A stretch of 49,015 nt of DNA from Pigoraptor chileana. Taxonomy: Eukaryota > Opisthokonta > Filasterea. The notes under the pieces were generated by a model. It had not been told where the DNA came from. It did no database searches and saw only the letters and a program-made list of their open reading frames with translations. The position numbers and the translations under genes are program-made. Positions 10,473-22,425 of this stretch are shown piece after piece. The DNA is taken from assembly GCA_943704495.1 (NCBI GenBank), contig CALSCR010002091.1, positions 1-49,015 on the forward strand, written 5' to 3'. How positions within the stretch are numbered: the first letter of the stretch is position 1; every line of letters begins with the position of its first letter.

Positions 10473-13400
10473 ATGGCACTGAAATCGATAATTGTGAACA
10501 TCCATGAAGTGGAGGAGCTCGTCACCTTCCCCTCTGACATCGACACGGAGGATCTTGTGGAACTCTTTCGCAGCGCTGGTGAGTGCATTTGATTGCAAGG
10601 GTGTTTGCATCTGGTGTGTGTGTGTGTGTGTGTGTGTGTTTGTTGGTGACGGCCCTTCCAGAGCTGCTGGGTAAATTTTATGATGCCTCCATGACTAACG
10701 TAGCACTGGCGAATACGAGCGACGTTCTGCAACTGCGTGCTGCGAATTCACGCGCCATTGTACCAATCACCTGTGATTTGGCGGAGAATGACCGCTCGTC
10801 CCCGTATGTGCTCACCGTGGTACAAGCTCCAAGTGAGTTCAGGCTTCAGCTGCATCCTGTGTGCCCAACTCTCTCAGCCGGCCCTGTGCATGACATGTTT
10901 GTGTTGAGATGTAATTACACTAATCCGAGTTGTGCTTCTCGATGCAGAGCAAGTTGAAGGAGGACGCACACGAAAGGTTTCCGCCTTTTATCAACAACGT
11001 ATGGAAGAGGTGAGTTGATCTTTTGGCTGTCTAGCACAACTCGGTTACACGTCTTGTGAAAACATATCGCACTCTGTCGAATTCTGACAATCAATCGGTC
11101 GACTGATAGAACTCCTTTTCCGTCTTTCCTGTTGCACATGCAGCTCCGATCCATGAGTCGATCCAACCTTAACGCCCCGTATGGAAGCCGCGGAAATCTT
11201 GTGCCTCCTTCGGATGGTGCGTATACATTTTGCCTTTGCATTTGTGTTGGACATGAGCCACACGCACGCTCAAACACACACACTCAATCTGGACGACACA
11301 ATGCATTCCCTCCCTTTACATCAGACGAAAGCGATTGCGAGGGCGCCGATTCGATGCCACCACGACTCCCTCTGAACACCAACATGGGTCCTGCCCCCGC
11401 CGTCGCACCCGCAATTGCTCACCGCCAACCCGCCGCCCGCCGCGACTCAATAACAAGCTTTGGGCTATCGTTTGCGCCGGGGCGAAAGACTTCGATGGCC
11501 ATCGGTGGTCGCATGACGCAACCGGGACGGTCAAATGAGAAGGCGATTGGAATGGACCTTCCGTCATCGGTGACAAGCAGGCTGCGGAAGAATAGCGTCT
11601 TTGGTGAGTGGTATCACGTGATGTGTTACCTGGCAGCGGCGCGGATGTGGGCTCAGCATGCTCATGATTTTTTGCAAAGCTGTCAACCGTGCATGCATAA
11701 GCCGACACAAGCACGTTCTATGCGCCCTTTGAGAAATAACAAAACTATCTAGGCAGTAATATTGCGCTCTCTCGTTAATTTCGGTCACTTACGTGTTTAT
11801 GTGCCCATAAACGCTGTTGATTGACTGTTACAGCGGAGGAGGGCTCACGCAAGGCCCGTTTGCTGTCGGATGTGCGGCATGTGACAAAAGAGCACCTTGA
11901 AACGCTCCAGGCGGAGGCGCGCCGCGTGCGCGAGGTGGAGCTGGCTGAACTGCGGCCGCGCTTTCTCATTGCGCATGACTCGCGGTTTGCGCAGGTGGGC
12001 GCCTGACACCTGATTCCCATCGCACGCTTCAGCTCTTAAATTGTGGTGTTTTGGCATGGTGGTCATGAGTTGTTTGTGGATGTTACGATGACGGATCCAA
12101 TCGCCACTACCGCACTCTTACCTATTTGGTTGTATGATTGTACATGCTTCGTATACACACATATTTGTACGTTTGGCTTGCTTTGTATCACGCACTTTGT
12201 TTCGCGCCAAGTTCTTCTGCTGACTGTCTCTTATGCGGCTGTTGCTGTTGCTGCTTTCGATCCACTTGATACTGTTCCCTCATGCCTTGCCACGTAGGTG
12301 TGGACAACGACATATCTCACCGCAATGGTCATCGACGCCTTTGTGATTCCGTTTGCGATTGCGTTTCCTGAAGGCAACGACGGCGTCCCGATTGGTCTCT
12401 TGATCACTTACATCATGGATCTCGTGCTCATAGCCGACATTTTCCTCCGGTTTCAGTGGGAGTATATGGACGGAGAGCGACGCGTAGACACGGCGAGGGA
12501 GATATCGCGGCATTATCGGAAGAAGCAGTTTCGATGGGATGTGTTTGGGGTGTTTCCGTTCGATTTTATTGCTCTTGGCTACGGCGGTGTGTATCTGCTG
12601 CCGCTGCTGCGACTCAACCGCCTTGTCAACCTGCCAAAGATATTCCGCCACTTCAAGGCCGAGGAGAACGACATTAAGCGAGAAACCGGCATGATTCGCG
12701 TGCGCATGTACATAATTGGCGGCTTTCTCATCATGCACGTGCTCGCATGCATCTGGCATCTCATTTCGTGCTATCCAACAATCGACGGAAACCTCACGCA
12801 CTGCCGACGAAATGTGAGTGTGCCGTGGCTGGTCACGTGTGGCCAATTGCCCATATGTGTTATTGTGCGATCCATGTGAAGTATTCCAAAATCCATGCAG
12901 AGAGTTTTTACTCCTGCGACATATGCACACGCAACGCCACACAAACCGTTGGCCCAACTCGTGCATGGACACCCGAGTGTTGAATCGCAGCTTAACGCCT
13001 TATAAATGCATTCCACCCTCATCAACAGGGCTGGGTCAGCGCCTCGGATGGCCAAATCGGCGATTCCAAATTCAGTGCGTACATTTCGTCTCTGTATTGG
13101 ACCGTGTGCAGGTACGTGTTGTCCCCTCCTGCGCATTGTTCTGCCGCACATTTGTTGGTAAACGCCCCGTTTGGTGATTAATTCTAATCGACACTGACAC
13201 ATATCACGCATCTCTCTCTCTCTCTCCCATCGCGTCGTCTGCAACTGTTGTCACGTGCCCACTTGTGCTGGTCGCATTGCCCGCGCCATTGCAGCATGAC
13301 GTCTGTCGGATACGGCGACATTCTCGCCCAGAATGACTATGAGCGCATTTACGCGTGTATTGTGATGATCCTTGGCGTCTGTCTCTTTTCGTTTGTAATG

Positions 13401-16315
13401 GGTAACGTGGCGAGTGCCGTTGCATCGGCGGACGCCATGAGAGATGAGTTTCGACAGAAAGTGCGCACCGTCCGCCAGTATATGGCATACCACGACATAC
13501 GCGCCGATCTGCAGGTCAGTTTTGTCACACAGGCTTATGCCGAAGGCTTTTTGAATGCTGAAGGTCTCTCGCTCTCTTTCGCACTCTCTCGTGATGACCC
13601 AAGGCTGTTTGAGTGCTGATAGTCTCTCTCTCTCTCTCTCTCTTGAAATCGATGGGAATCTATGGGCAGTGCATCTTAGACACCAACTTAGATAGATTCT
13701 GCTGCTCTTGATTAGTTGTGGAACAGCGCCTAAGAACCCGATGGATGGATTTGTCTGTTTCGGCCTTTGTGCCTGTGGCAAGCCTGTGCAGCCTGTGGCA
13801 TGCAGCGTGTGACGGCATTGTGCGCCTGTCTCTGTCAGCATATCGCTCTTGGCTGTTTTCACAATTGCGGGGCTTCTGCATAGCAGTCAAATATTTCTTG
13901 CGCCGTTGGCGGCTCCTTCTGCCATTCATGCCTGTCCATGTTTACACAAATTAATTGAGTCTGTTATCCTGCTGTTTGCGTCGCAGATGGCAATCGACGA
14001 TTACTATGCAAATGAGTGGAACATCAAGCATGGCGTGGACACATCCTTTTACAACAGCCTCCCGGAGGCTTTCAGGGCCGAAATCGCTCTGGAAATCAAT
14101 AGAAAGCAGCTTGTCAAGGTGGGCTTGCCATCGGTGTGCGTGCGTGTGTTCGTTTTTGTGCGTGCGTGCCTACGTGCGGCGCCAATGTTATGGCCCTTCG
14201 TATTGGCTGCCATTGCAACTCCACGGAATATCCCACCCTGACACACATGCACTCTGCCCTGCCCCCCCCCCGCTCCCTCGCTCGCATGTGCGCCTGTGCA
14301 TTGTTGTTGCACTCCAGGTCCCGGTTTTCCTGGACTGCAATGAGGACATTCTCAAGGAACTCGCCCTGCGAATGCGACCAACTTCAATCCTTGCAAACAA
14401 ATTCATCTTGCGACGCGGTGAGCTTCACGAGCACATATTTTTCTTCTCACTCCCAATCACGTTGCATTTATTTCGACGTCGATTGCTGATCCCGCAATGA
14501 CCTCTGTGCATCCTTTCTGTGTATGTGTGTGTCTGTGTGTGAAATTCAGGAGAGGAGTCCCACGATATGTTCTTTCTAATGGAGGGTCTTGTGCGCGTCA
14601 TTTCGGAGGATGACGGCACTGTCTACGCCGAGCTTGGCAAGGGAAATTTTTTCGGCGAGGTTGGCGTGCTGTTTGATCTTCCGCGCACAGCGACGGTCAT
14701 CACTGCATCCCACTGTGATATGTTTCTCCTCGGTAAGGAGGACATGCTCGATGTCGTTGCCCGATTTGAGCCCTTGAAAGATAAGCTCAATCAGTGCGCG
14801 GGCGAGCGGCTGATGTGGTTCAAGAAGCACAGGTGGGTCTCCATCGCTGCTCTTGTCGCCGCCGTCCGTTGTGATGGACACTGTTGCACTTGTGGCCATA
14901 CTTGTGCAGCGAATCTTCCATCTGACAATTTTGCATCCATTCTATTTGCAGATATGTCGACACTGGAAACGACTTTGGGGGCAATCTCGAGATGGAGATG
15001 AACCTGGAGAATTTGCGCAAGGTGAGATTGTGTGCCATTTGCAGTTTGCATGTATGTGTGTGACCCGCTGTGGTGGCGATGTGCTGCTCAGTGGCGGCTT
15101 GGCTGTCCACTTTGTTTGTTTGTACGGTGCATTCTTTTCCGCTTGAGTGGTGCGGTGTCCAACTCCCCGGTCTGTCCAACTCCCGGTCACGTGGTGCGAG
15201 CATTTGTTGAGGGTCATTGGTTGGAATTCAAGTGCTCAGGAAGCGCATGTGACAGCAGTGACGGCGTCCGTTGAGTGCTGTCCGTCGCAATTATTGAGCA
15301 TCCGCTACTCGCTTTCCGTTTCCGCTCACGCGTCAGGTTGATCTCTTCCGCGACTGCGGTGACGAGGAGCTGCTGCGTGAGCTCTCTGCCGCGATGGAGA
15401 CGATCATGTACGAACCGGGCGACCTTATCATCAAGAAGGGCACGATTGGGCACGAAATGTTCTTCATCAAGTGCGTATTTGTCTCCCCGTTCCGGCATTT
15501 CTTGCGGTGTTGTCTCTGTGCCTCCGTCGCGCCTCTGTGTTCCTGGCGTGATTGTGCAGATGTGTTGCCAGTGTGTCAGACTGTCACCCCAACCCTACTC
15601 TAACCCTACTCCACTCTGACTTCCAATACTCAGCCGTGGAACGGTCATCATCACGGGGGACTCCGAGGATCAGATCTTTGCGACAGTCGGCGAAGGCGCG
15701 TACTTTGGCGAAATCGGCATTTTGTTCAGCGTACCGCGCATTGCGAACGTGCGCGCAGTGTCGCACTGCCACCTGATGGTGCTCTTCAAGGAGACGTTCG
15801 ACATGATCATGGACAACCACCCGGAAATCCGGGAGCGTATCATGGAGACGGCAAACCGGCGCATGAACAAGCCCGTCGCCGCCAAGGACGACAAGCAGAA
15901 TGCCCTCCAGCGGACGCTCCGCCGCATGAGCCACATTGGGCCCCTCCTCCGCTCAAAGCGATCCGCCGTCGGGCCGATGCCGGATGCCGACGCTGACGAA
16001 ATCGGCGAGTTTGATGTGTCCGAGACACCCGACGCCGCAAGTGGTCCGTCGACGAATTCTAATAGCGTCGAGAACCCGCGCGGCCTGCTTCACGTCCCGT
16101 CGGGCGATGCCGCACCGCTCTCTCCAATCGCATCGCCGAATGCGCCCGCAAGTGTTGAGCCGCGCGGTGAGCGGGCACCGCTGCCGGGTCCCGGTTCCCG
16201 GAGCGGGTCGTCCACGGCCGCGTCGTCCATACTGAACATAAACAGCCCCGGGGCGGATGGCGCGGGGATTTCGCTCCCCTCGACCACTCCGCTGTCGCCA
16301 AAGGCCACTGACTGA
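10473..16315 (+). CDS. cyclic-nucleotide-gated K+-type channel with two CNBDs (15 exons)
   Basis: Six-transmembrane channel, 1023 residues. Exons: 10473-10578, 10662-10832, 10948-11009, 11144-11216, 11325-11603, 11834-11994, 12298-12813, 13029-13111, 13295-13514, 13987-14118, 14318-14417, 14550-14832, 14952-15021, 15337-15470, 15634-16315. Residues 1-95 form a small folded-looking domain I do not recognise, followed by a Ser/Pro-rich linker. S1-S5 fall in about 285-456. S4 (LLRLNRLVNLPKIFRHF) is CNG-like and weakly charged. The filter MTSVGYGDI predicts K+ selectivity. S6 and a C-linker (EAFRAEIALEINRKQLVKV) follow. CNBD-A (about 602-729) has FGEVGVLFDLPRTATV and CNBD-B (about 753-865) has FGEIGILFSVPRIANV; each keeps the Glu and Arg that hold the cyclic nucleotide. 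The 150-residue tail is low-complexity. cAMP versus cGMP preference is not evident. Confidence 0.92.
13573..13643 (+). repeat. CT-rich microsatellite and short duplication in channel intron 9
   Basis: Two similar blocks, each running from an aaggct-like start through gaatgctgaagg or gagtgctgatag into CTCTCT, lie at about 13544-13580 and 13601-13643. The second leads straight into the tRNA-like repeat at 13651. Confidence 0.65.
13651..13699 (+). repeat. tRNA-like intronic repeat
   Basis: In channel intron 9, plus orientation, preceded by (TC)n. gggaatctatgggcagtg, catcttagacacca and acttagatagattc align with the consensus GGAGTCCATGGGCAC / GCCTAAGACACTG / ACTTGAATCC. Confidence 0.65.
15591..15612 (+). 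repeat. telomere-like CCCTAA motif near a 3' splice site
   Basis: ccaaccctactctaaccc lies in channel intron 14, about 25-40 bases before the acceptor at 15633. The embedded CTAAC could simply be the branch point. Confidence 0.45.
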
Positions 16316-16723
16316 TCGAGGCGTTCCACTGGTCGCGGGGGGGGGGCGGTGTCTGTGTTTGTATCCCTGTGTAATTATTCCTGTCTGTGTATGGTGCTGC
16401 GTTTGCGCGCGTGCGTTTTGTGTGTTGCGTTGTTTCTGTCCGGTCGATTGCGTTTCCTTTTCTGTCATTTCCTTCGCCTTTTCACATTCCTTGTACCAGT
16501 TTACGATGCCACTGGTTGGCACTGAATACTCTGCGAAAATACATCGCAACGAATCAAAAAGCCTTTTACTCTCAGGCGAGTCACCGCGACTAATGTCGAC
16601 GAGTACACTAAATTTAATTAATGTGAATTGTAATTCAATGTATTGTGTATTATTATGAATTATTTGTAATGAGGCCACGACATATTTGTTCTTAGCATCA
16701 TGGTCCACTCCTAGTCTAGTACT
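16316..16723. other. convergent intergenic, channel and AAA+ gene
   Basis: Joint 3' region of a plus-strand and a minus-strand gene. It contains a G run at about 16337-16347 and an AT-rich stretch near 16608-16670. No coding signal. Confidence 0.65.
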
Positions 16724-19700
16724 TCACGGCGCAAGAGCATGTTGCATGTCAGCCGCCTCAATTGCAACGGCGTTCATGTCCCGGCGAAGGGCCCCCAGTG
16801 CAGCCCGTCTCAGCGCGGCGGTGATCGCAGCACCGGTCCAGCCGGGCGTGCGATCCGCAATGGCTTCCGGGGCGCATTCGGGGGATGCGGAGAGAGGGAT
16901 CTTCCGCGAGAGCACGCGCACAATATCAGCACGGTCGTCCTGTAAGGGAGGGACGGAAATTAGGAGACAAGATTATGCAGGGCTAAGAACAGGGACTTGC
17001 AGGACTCAAAAAGTCACAGGCACAGGTCCATTGATGCACAGACCACAAAAGGAAGAAAGCAAGCGCCTTCCCATGGGCTCCACAAAACGACACCTATTAC
17101 AATTAGTTAGGATTCAAGTCGGTGGCTTAGGCGCTGTGCCCATGGATTCCACACAATTATAATATAGAGAGAACGAAACCAGCAATCAGGGAGGGGCAAG
17201 CAGCAATCAGAACTGACAGAGAAAGAAGTAGAGGAAGACAGATATAAAAGGTGGTGGTCATACACACGGGCAGTGAGCAACTGGAGCGCGTACAGTACTC
17301 GACAAGATCAAGTGGATAAACACACTTAGTAATCTACAAGAGCGTGCCGATTGCACTTTGCACCATTTTCACGCACCCGTGTCGGAAGGCCGACCTCGAT
17401 GATATTCTCCAGACGTCCCGGCCTCAGTACGGCGGCGTCGATGGCCGAGAGAGGCATGCTAGTGCAACCGACAACAACGACAGAGCCCTCCGCGCCTGTG
17501 TTGGAGACGACGCCCTCCATTTCGTTGAGCAGCTGCGAGAGCACGCGGCCGCCAACGCCTCCTGTCGCAGCGTCGCCGCCACCGCCATCGTCCGTCAGGG
17601 AGTCGCGGGACCCGGCGATGGCATCAATCTCGTCAATAACGACTATGCACGGCACAGACTCACGCACGCGCGCAAACAAATCACGGACGGCAGCCTCGCT
17701 CTCCCCGAGGTACTTTGAAAAGAGCTCCGGCGCGCGCACCCACACGGGGTTTGCGGACCGACGGGCGCGCTCGCTGAGGCCCCGGGCAAGCAGGGTCTTG
17801 CCGCAGCCGCTGGGTCCATGGAGGAGCACGCCGGACGACGGGGGAAGCCCAAGGCGGCGCAAGGCATCGCCGTGCAACAAAGGCCACATCACCACCCTCT
17901 CCAAACGCGCCTTGATGTCATTGTAGCCGCCAACATCATCCCACGTCACTGCCGTGGCAGTGCCAATGTCTCCTGGAGCGTACCTTTGCAACTGAGCGGG
18001 ACGAACTGACGCAAGAGCGGCATCAAATGCACGACTTACGTCATCTTCAGTGAAGCCCGCAGCAGATTCCTCGCGATCGCCATCATCCCGCAGGGACGGA
18101 GGAGAGGCCATCCGGGACATCAGCAGCGACTGCAGATGCAACCCAGCGACGCGACACAGCCGAACAAGGTCTCTCGGCAGAAATCCCGCCGTGGACTGCG
18201 TCAGCCGGCGTGCAATTTCAGCAACATCAAAATCGGCCTCATGGTCTGCGTGTGGGAACACATTTGCATGCGAATGAGAGGCGGCCAGAGCCAGCTCCTC
18301 CCGCATCACGTGCACAAGGGCAGCAGTGCGCTCCGTCGACGATGGCGGACGCAGTGACACCACGTGATCAATGCGCCCCGGCCGAAACAGCGACGACGGG
18401 AGGGCCTCTTGCGACTGGGCGAGAATGACGGTGCATGCCTGAAGACGCAAAACGGAGGGCACCGGCAACACGGCTAGGGGTGAGCCAATGGAAGATGGAT
18501 CCAAACAGAATCCAGCGATAAGCACACACCGAGACATACACAAGGGGTACAGGGAGCAATAAAAATGCAGCAATAAAAATGGAGCAATACAATTCAGCCG
18601 CGTGGACACACAGCCACAAGCAGTACTGACAGACGCCCACCCCCAGTGGTAGCGTATCGAGTGAGCGCCCAACGCAGTCCCACAGCGACGATCCCCGACC
18701 GATTGCATCCGCGTCGTCAAGAACAACCACACACGGTGAGAGACCAACGCATTGCGCAAACAGCCCGCGGACGTCTTCCACTGCCGATGCGGAGGTCGCC
18801 GTTTCGCTTGCGTGGCGCGCCGCAAGAGTGACACATGACAGGCGAAACAGAGGGACAGGAAACGCAGCACACACGGCGCCTACAAGATGTGTCTTGCCGG
18901 CGCCCGACGGACCGACAACAAGAACGCCTCCGCGGCGACGAAGGTCCGATGAAGGCGACGACAGAGCGGATGCAACATACAGGGTGAGGGCATCGGCAGG
19001 CCTGCGCGACCCACGTGATGGGACATCGTCGCCAATGGCGGCTATTGCAGCGCGTGCGGCCGATGTCACGCGCGCAGGGACCGGGGGAGTGGCGGAATAC
19101 ATCTCACAGCCTGTCGATGGAGCCAACCGCAGCACCGCCCTCTGCCGCGTGTGGCCGGGCGTCGCATCAATGTCGGCACTGGTGTCGGCGTGGGCGTCCG
19201 CAGATGCGGTTACACTTTGCACGCGAAAGACAACCTCTGCACCTCCAAACCACCGTAGACACACGAGGGCCGACTCAGAGACCTGGAATGATGGAGGAGG
19301 TGAGTGGCATATGGAGCAATTGGGTCGGTCGCCGTTTGCTGCACGCGCGCATTCATTTCACGCAGTCATTTCACAGAAGAAAGCCCTCATTTCAAGTGGA
19401 CACGGATCGCAATGGGCGGGGGATGAGACACCACACGCACCAGCACACCGGCTAAGCGTCGCACGGCAGCACCCGCGTAGTCAATGCCGGAGGGCTGAAG
19501 CGACTGACACTTGCCGGCTGATCCGGCGTCGTCGTCTTGTCGCCGCGTGCGCGCAACTCCAACCGGAAGGGATCCAGATATCCTGACAAGAGCAATGTTC
19601 CTACACACTGCGAAAGGCGATGCGCAGGGAATGCGGGTTGGTAGCGTGGAACCAGAAAGGAGGCGAGGTTGGTCAACACAAATGCGGCCGGTTGTCGTGG

Positions 19701-20081
19701 GTGCAAACGCGCCCCCGCGGACTTCAGCAGCAGCTCACCGGATATTCTGTGTTGCGGTATGTGCTCGACCTCAACTGTCAGTACCGAGGCACTCTGCCCA
19801 CGAGCGAGCGCATCCCAGAGCCACGGCTGCAGAATCGCATCTCGTTCCTCCACGCCGTCGTCCGGCACCAGCCAGCAGAGTGCGGGCGTCCCGTGCACAT
19901 CTACAGCACACGCCAGGCGACAGCCGCCAGTGGCAGGCACGGATGCAGAGGACTGCGCGCTAGCCTGTGCATGTGCATCCCCCGCAAACCCACGCAGGAG
20001 TTCGGGTGAGCAGCGTATGTCATGCGGTGCGCGCGATGCACAACCATCTCTGAATGCACACAGCGATGTGCGTCTCGCCAT
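16724..20081 (-). CDS. tandem AAA+ ATPase, AFG2/CDC48-related (4 exons)
   Basis: Two-ring AAA+ protein unfoldase or remodeller, roughly 830 residues. Exon 1 starts at 20081 and ends between about 19460 and 19510 (its donor is uncertain); exon 2 is 19282-18641, exon 3 18438-17377, exon 4 16939-16724. The N-domain is divergent. D1 has an intact Walker A (GPSGAGKT), but its Walker B is VVVLDDADAIG, with Asp where the catalytic Glu is usual. D2 has VTWDDVGGYNDIKARLE, Walker A GPSGCGKT, Walker B IVVIDEIDAIAG and the second-region motif VLRPGRLENIIEVGLP, all intact. The spacing and the phrase LERVVMWPL resemble AFG2/SPATA5 and especially SPATA5L1 (AFG2B). NVL, PEX1 and PEX6 are alternatives. The start could lie further upstream, because the frame stays open to about 20147 and a possible acceptor precedes the ATG. 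Confidence 0.85.
17107..17153 (-). repeat. tRNA-like intronic repeat
   Basis: In the last intron of the AAA+ gene. The plus strand reads taggattcaagtcggtggc, ttaggcgctgtgcccatgg, attccac; the reverse complement is the consensus. About 47 bases, well preserved. Confidence 0.75.
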
Positions 20082-20490
20082 CTCAGGGAGAAGGCTGCAC
20101 AGATAGCGGACTCTGAAGTATCCGGGTAGGTTTATCCATTCAACACACTACACACTCATTGGCGTAGGGACAGCGAAAGAGATCAAGTGCGAATGTTGTT
20201 GTCTTTCATGATTATGGTGTGATCATCCGTTGGCAGAGACTCACACAGACTCTGAATTTGAACAGCCGCATAATTAAATGATGACGGCACCGACTGAGTG
20301 AGTCAGACATGAGCGGCACAGGCGGACAGAAAATCGCACACAAGTGATCACATCGCAAAGATCTTTCAAAGCGGCGGCACTCGTGTGCTTCAACAATACA
20401 TTTATGCTCTTGCTCGAACGTCTGCCACGCCGGAGCGTCGAGTCGTAGTTGTGATCCCTACTATCCTTGTTGACGGGACGCGATTAGTCC
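20082..20490. other. divergent intergenic, AAA+ and nocturnin-like genes
   Basis: About 400 bases between two head-to-head genes, so it probably holds both promoters. No TATA-like element stands out. Part of it may be 5' exon of the AAA+ gene, since its frame is open upstream of the chosen start. Confidence 0.6.
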
Positions 20491-22042
20491 ATGATGGGGA
20501 CAAGGCTGCTTGACCGACACTTTATCGATGCCGTCGGCGCTGCGGGTGAGATTGCTGACCATTACGGCGCTCTTGGAGTACATGTGCGTGTCTTATTCAC
20601 AATAGCGCCCATGACGGAGCACACTGTGCTTAACAGCATTGCATCTTGCGGCTCGTGTGGCTTGCAGCGGTTGCCGCAGAGGCCATTCCGGCCTTTCGGG
20701 TTCTCCAATTCAACTGCCTCGCCGACCATCTCTCGAATGCGTTTCCCCTGGTTGACGCAAAGTGGCTGTCATGGGAGCACAGGAGTGAACTCATTGTTGG
20801 CGAGATTATACGGGTGGATGCGGACTTTGTGTGCCTGGAGGTGCGTGAATGGGCTACCAGCGCATTGGCCAGTAATCGTTTTGTCATGCCGCGCCATTTC
20901 TCAACGCGTGCACGCACTCATCAACCGCACGCACATGTGCATCATCGCTCATCACGATGCAGGAGGTGGACCATTTTGCCGATGTTCTTGAGCCTGCGCT
21001 TGCGTCGCGTGGGTATACAGGGTTCTTCAAGCAGAAGCCTGGTGGCGTTGACGGGTGTGCCCTCTTCTACAGGCAGTCGGCGTGAGTTCATTTTGCAGTC
21101 CATGTTGTTGTTGGAAATTGATGAGATGCGCTAGTGATGATCATGTTCAGTCTTTGTCGGTGGCATCGCCTCAGGTCAGGCAAGTGATTGATTCGATTGC
21201 GTGCGCGCTCGTGTGCAGGGCTGAAATGCTTTGCGTGGAGGAGGTAGAGTATGCCGACATTGCAGCAATGCCCGGGGCGTCGCAGGTCGCCGTGGTCGGC
21301 TCGTTTCGTCTCGTGCCCTCACTGCGTCACGTGTGCGTTGCAGTGACCCATCTCAAGGCAAAGGACGAATTTGAGGGCGTGCGCCTGCAGCAGGCCGCCG
21401 CCCTCATGCGCCATCTCCACACCGCGTACGCGTGGTCACCGTGCGGCGTGCCGATCAAGGGCCTTGCGGGGTCGCTGCAAAAGGATCTCACGTTTGTTGT
21501 TGCGGGGGATCTGAATACGGAGGCCACCGGCCTGGTCTATGCGAGAATGCGTGAGGTGAGGATGCATCGTGATTGCACCCGCGAGCGCACTTTGCTCTCG
21601 CCACACATCAGCAGACGTTGTAATATAAATGTGCCAATCTGCTGTGTTGAATCGCCCGCGGGATGCACTTGATTGCTTCTGCTGTGAATTTGGTGCTTGT
21701 CTGTCACTGCCGACTGCTGATCCAGAGCGTCGCATTCATCAATGTCACGTGCCGCAGGGACTCTCGTCGGACGACGACCGCGGTTCCATTCCGTTGTACA
21801 GCGCATACACATGCTACAGACAAGATGCTCCCGGGACGGAACCAGTGTACACGACATGGAAGACGCGCCCGCCAAAGGAAGTTCAGCGGACCATAGACTA
21901 CATCTTCCACACTGCACACGTTGCTCCGCGGCGGCTCCTGTCAATTCCGCTGCCCGACGCCATTCCTGCAGAACGGCTGCCGTGCGAACGATATCCCTCG
22001 GATCATTTTGCGATTGCGTGCGATTTTGCATTCTGCTCCTGA
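20491..22042 (+). CDS. nocturnin-like EEP-family phosphatase (5 exons)
   Basis: Endonuclease/exonuclease/phosphatase-fold enzyme, 322 residues. Exons: 20491-20545, 20668-20840, 20963-21081, 21219-21555, 21758-22042. The family landmarks appear in order: FRVLQFNCLAD, DADFVCLEEVDHF (metal-binding Glu), KPGGVDGCALFYRQS, VAVTHLKAKDEFEGVR, VVAGDLNTE (Asp and Asn), TTWKTRPPKEVQRTIDYIF, and YPSDHFAIACDFAF (catalytic Asp-His). KPGGVDGCALF and the TTWKxR...TxDYI phrase fit nocturnin better than CCR4 or Angel. Nocturnin is established as an NADP(H) 2'-phosphatase, so the likely reaction is NADP(H) to NAD(H). There is no mitochondrial presequence: the short first exon MMGTRLLDRHFIDAVG is not obviously a targeting peptide. 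The acceptor of exon 2 could alternatively be 9 bases later without changing the frame. Confidence 0.88.
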
Positions 22043-22425
22043 GAATAAGCACGCGGAACTGCAAAACTCCCCACCGTGGCAGCTGTTTGACACAAATTGG
22101 CAGAGGCGTCATCTCATGCAAAGGTAGTACCGTAGTGAAAAAAGAGTGGCCGTAACAGCCAATGCATGGCAAATGTGATTTCGGCCACAAAATGTCAGAG
22201 TGCACATAGCGCGGGCACTGGCACAAACACACACACAAGCGCACACTGCCGGCGGGATGAGAAATACCCTTTGATTTAAATGCGACCACAGAGAGGGAGG
22301 ATGTCAATACCCTTGGGATTTAATGGCAATCACCCCGTTCATCTGCACTGCACAAGAGGGCTCTGACGTGGTGTGTCCTTGGTGGAAGGACGTCCGAAAT
22401 ATTTGTTACTTGTCGCTTGTACTTG
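22043..22425. other. convergent intergenic, nocturnin-like and pyruvate kinase genes
   Basis: Shared 3' region, CA-rich near 22213-22240, with no coding signal. Confidence 0.6.

Noticed and set aside
15953-16708. Minus-strand open frame of 251 codons
   Set aside because: It is antisense to the GC-rich last exon of the channel, which is supported by frame and by the CNBD sequence.
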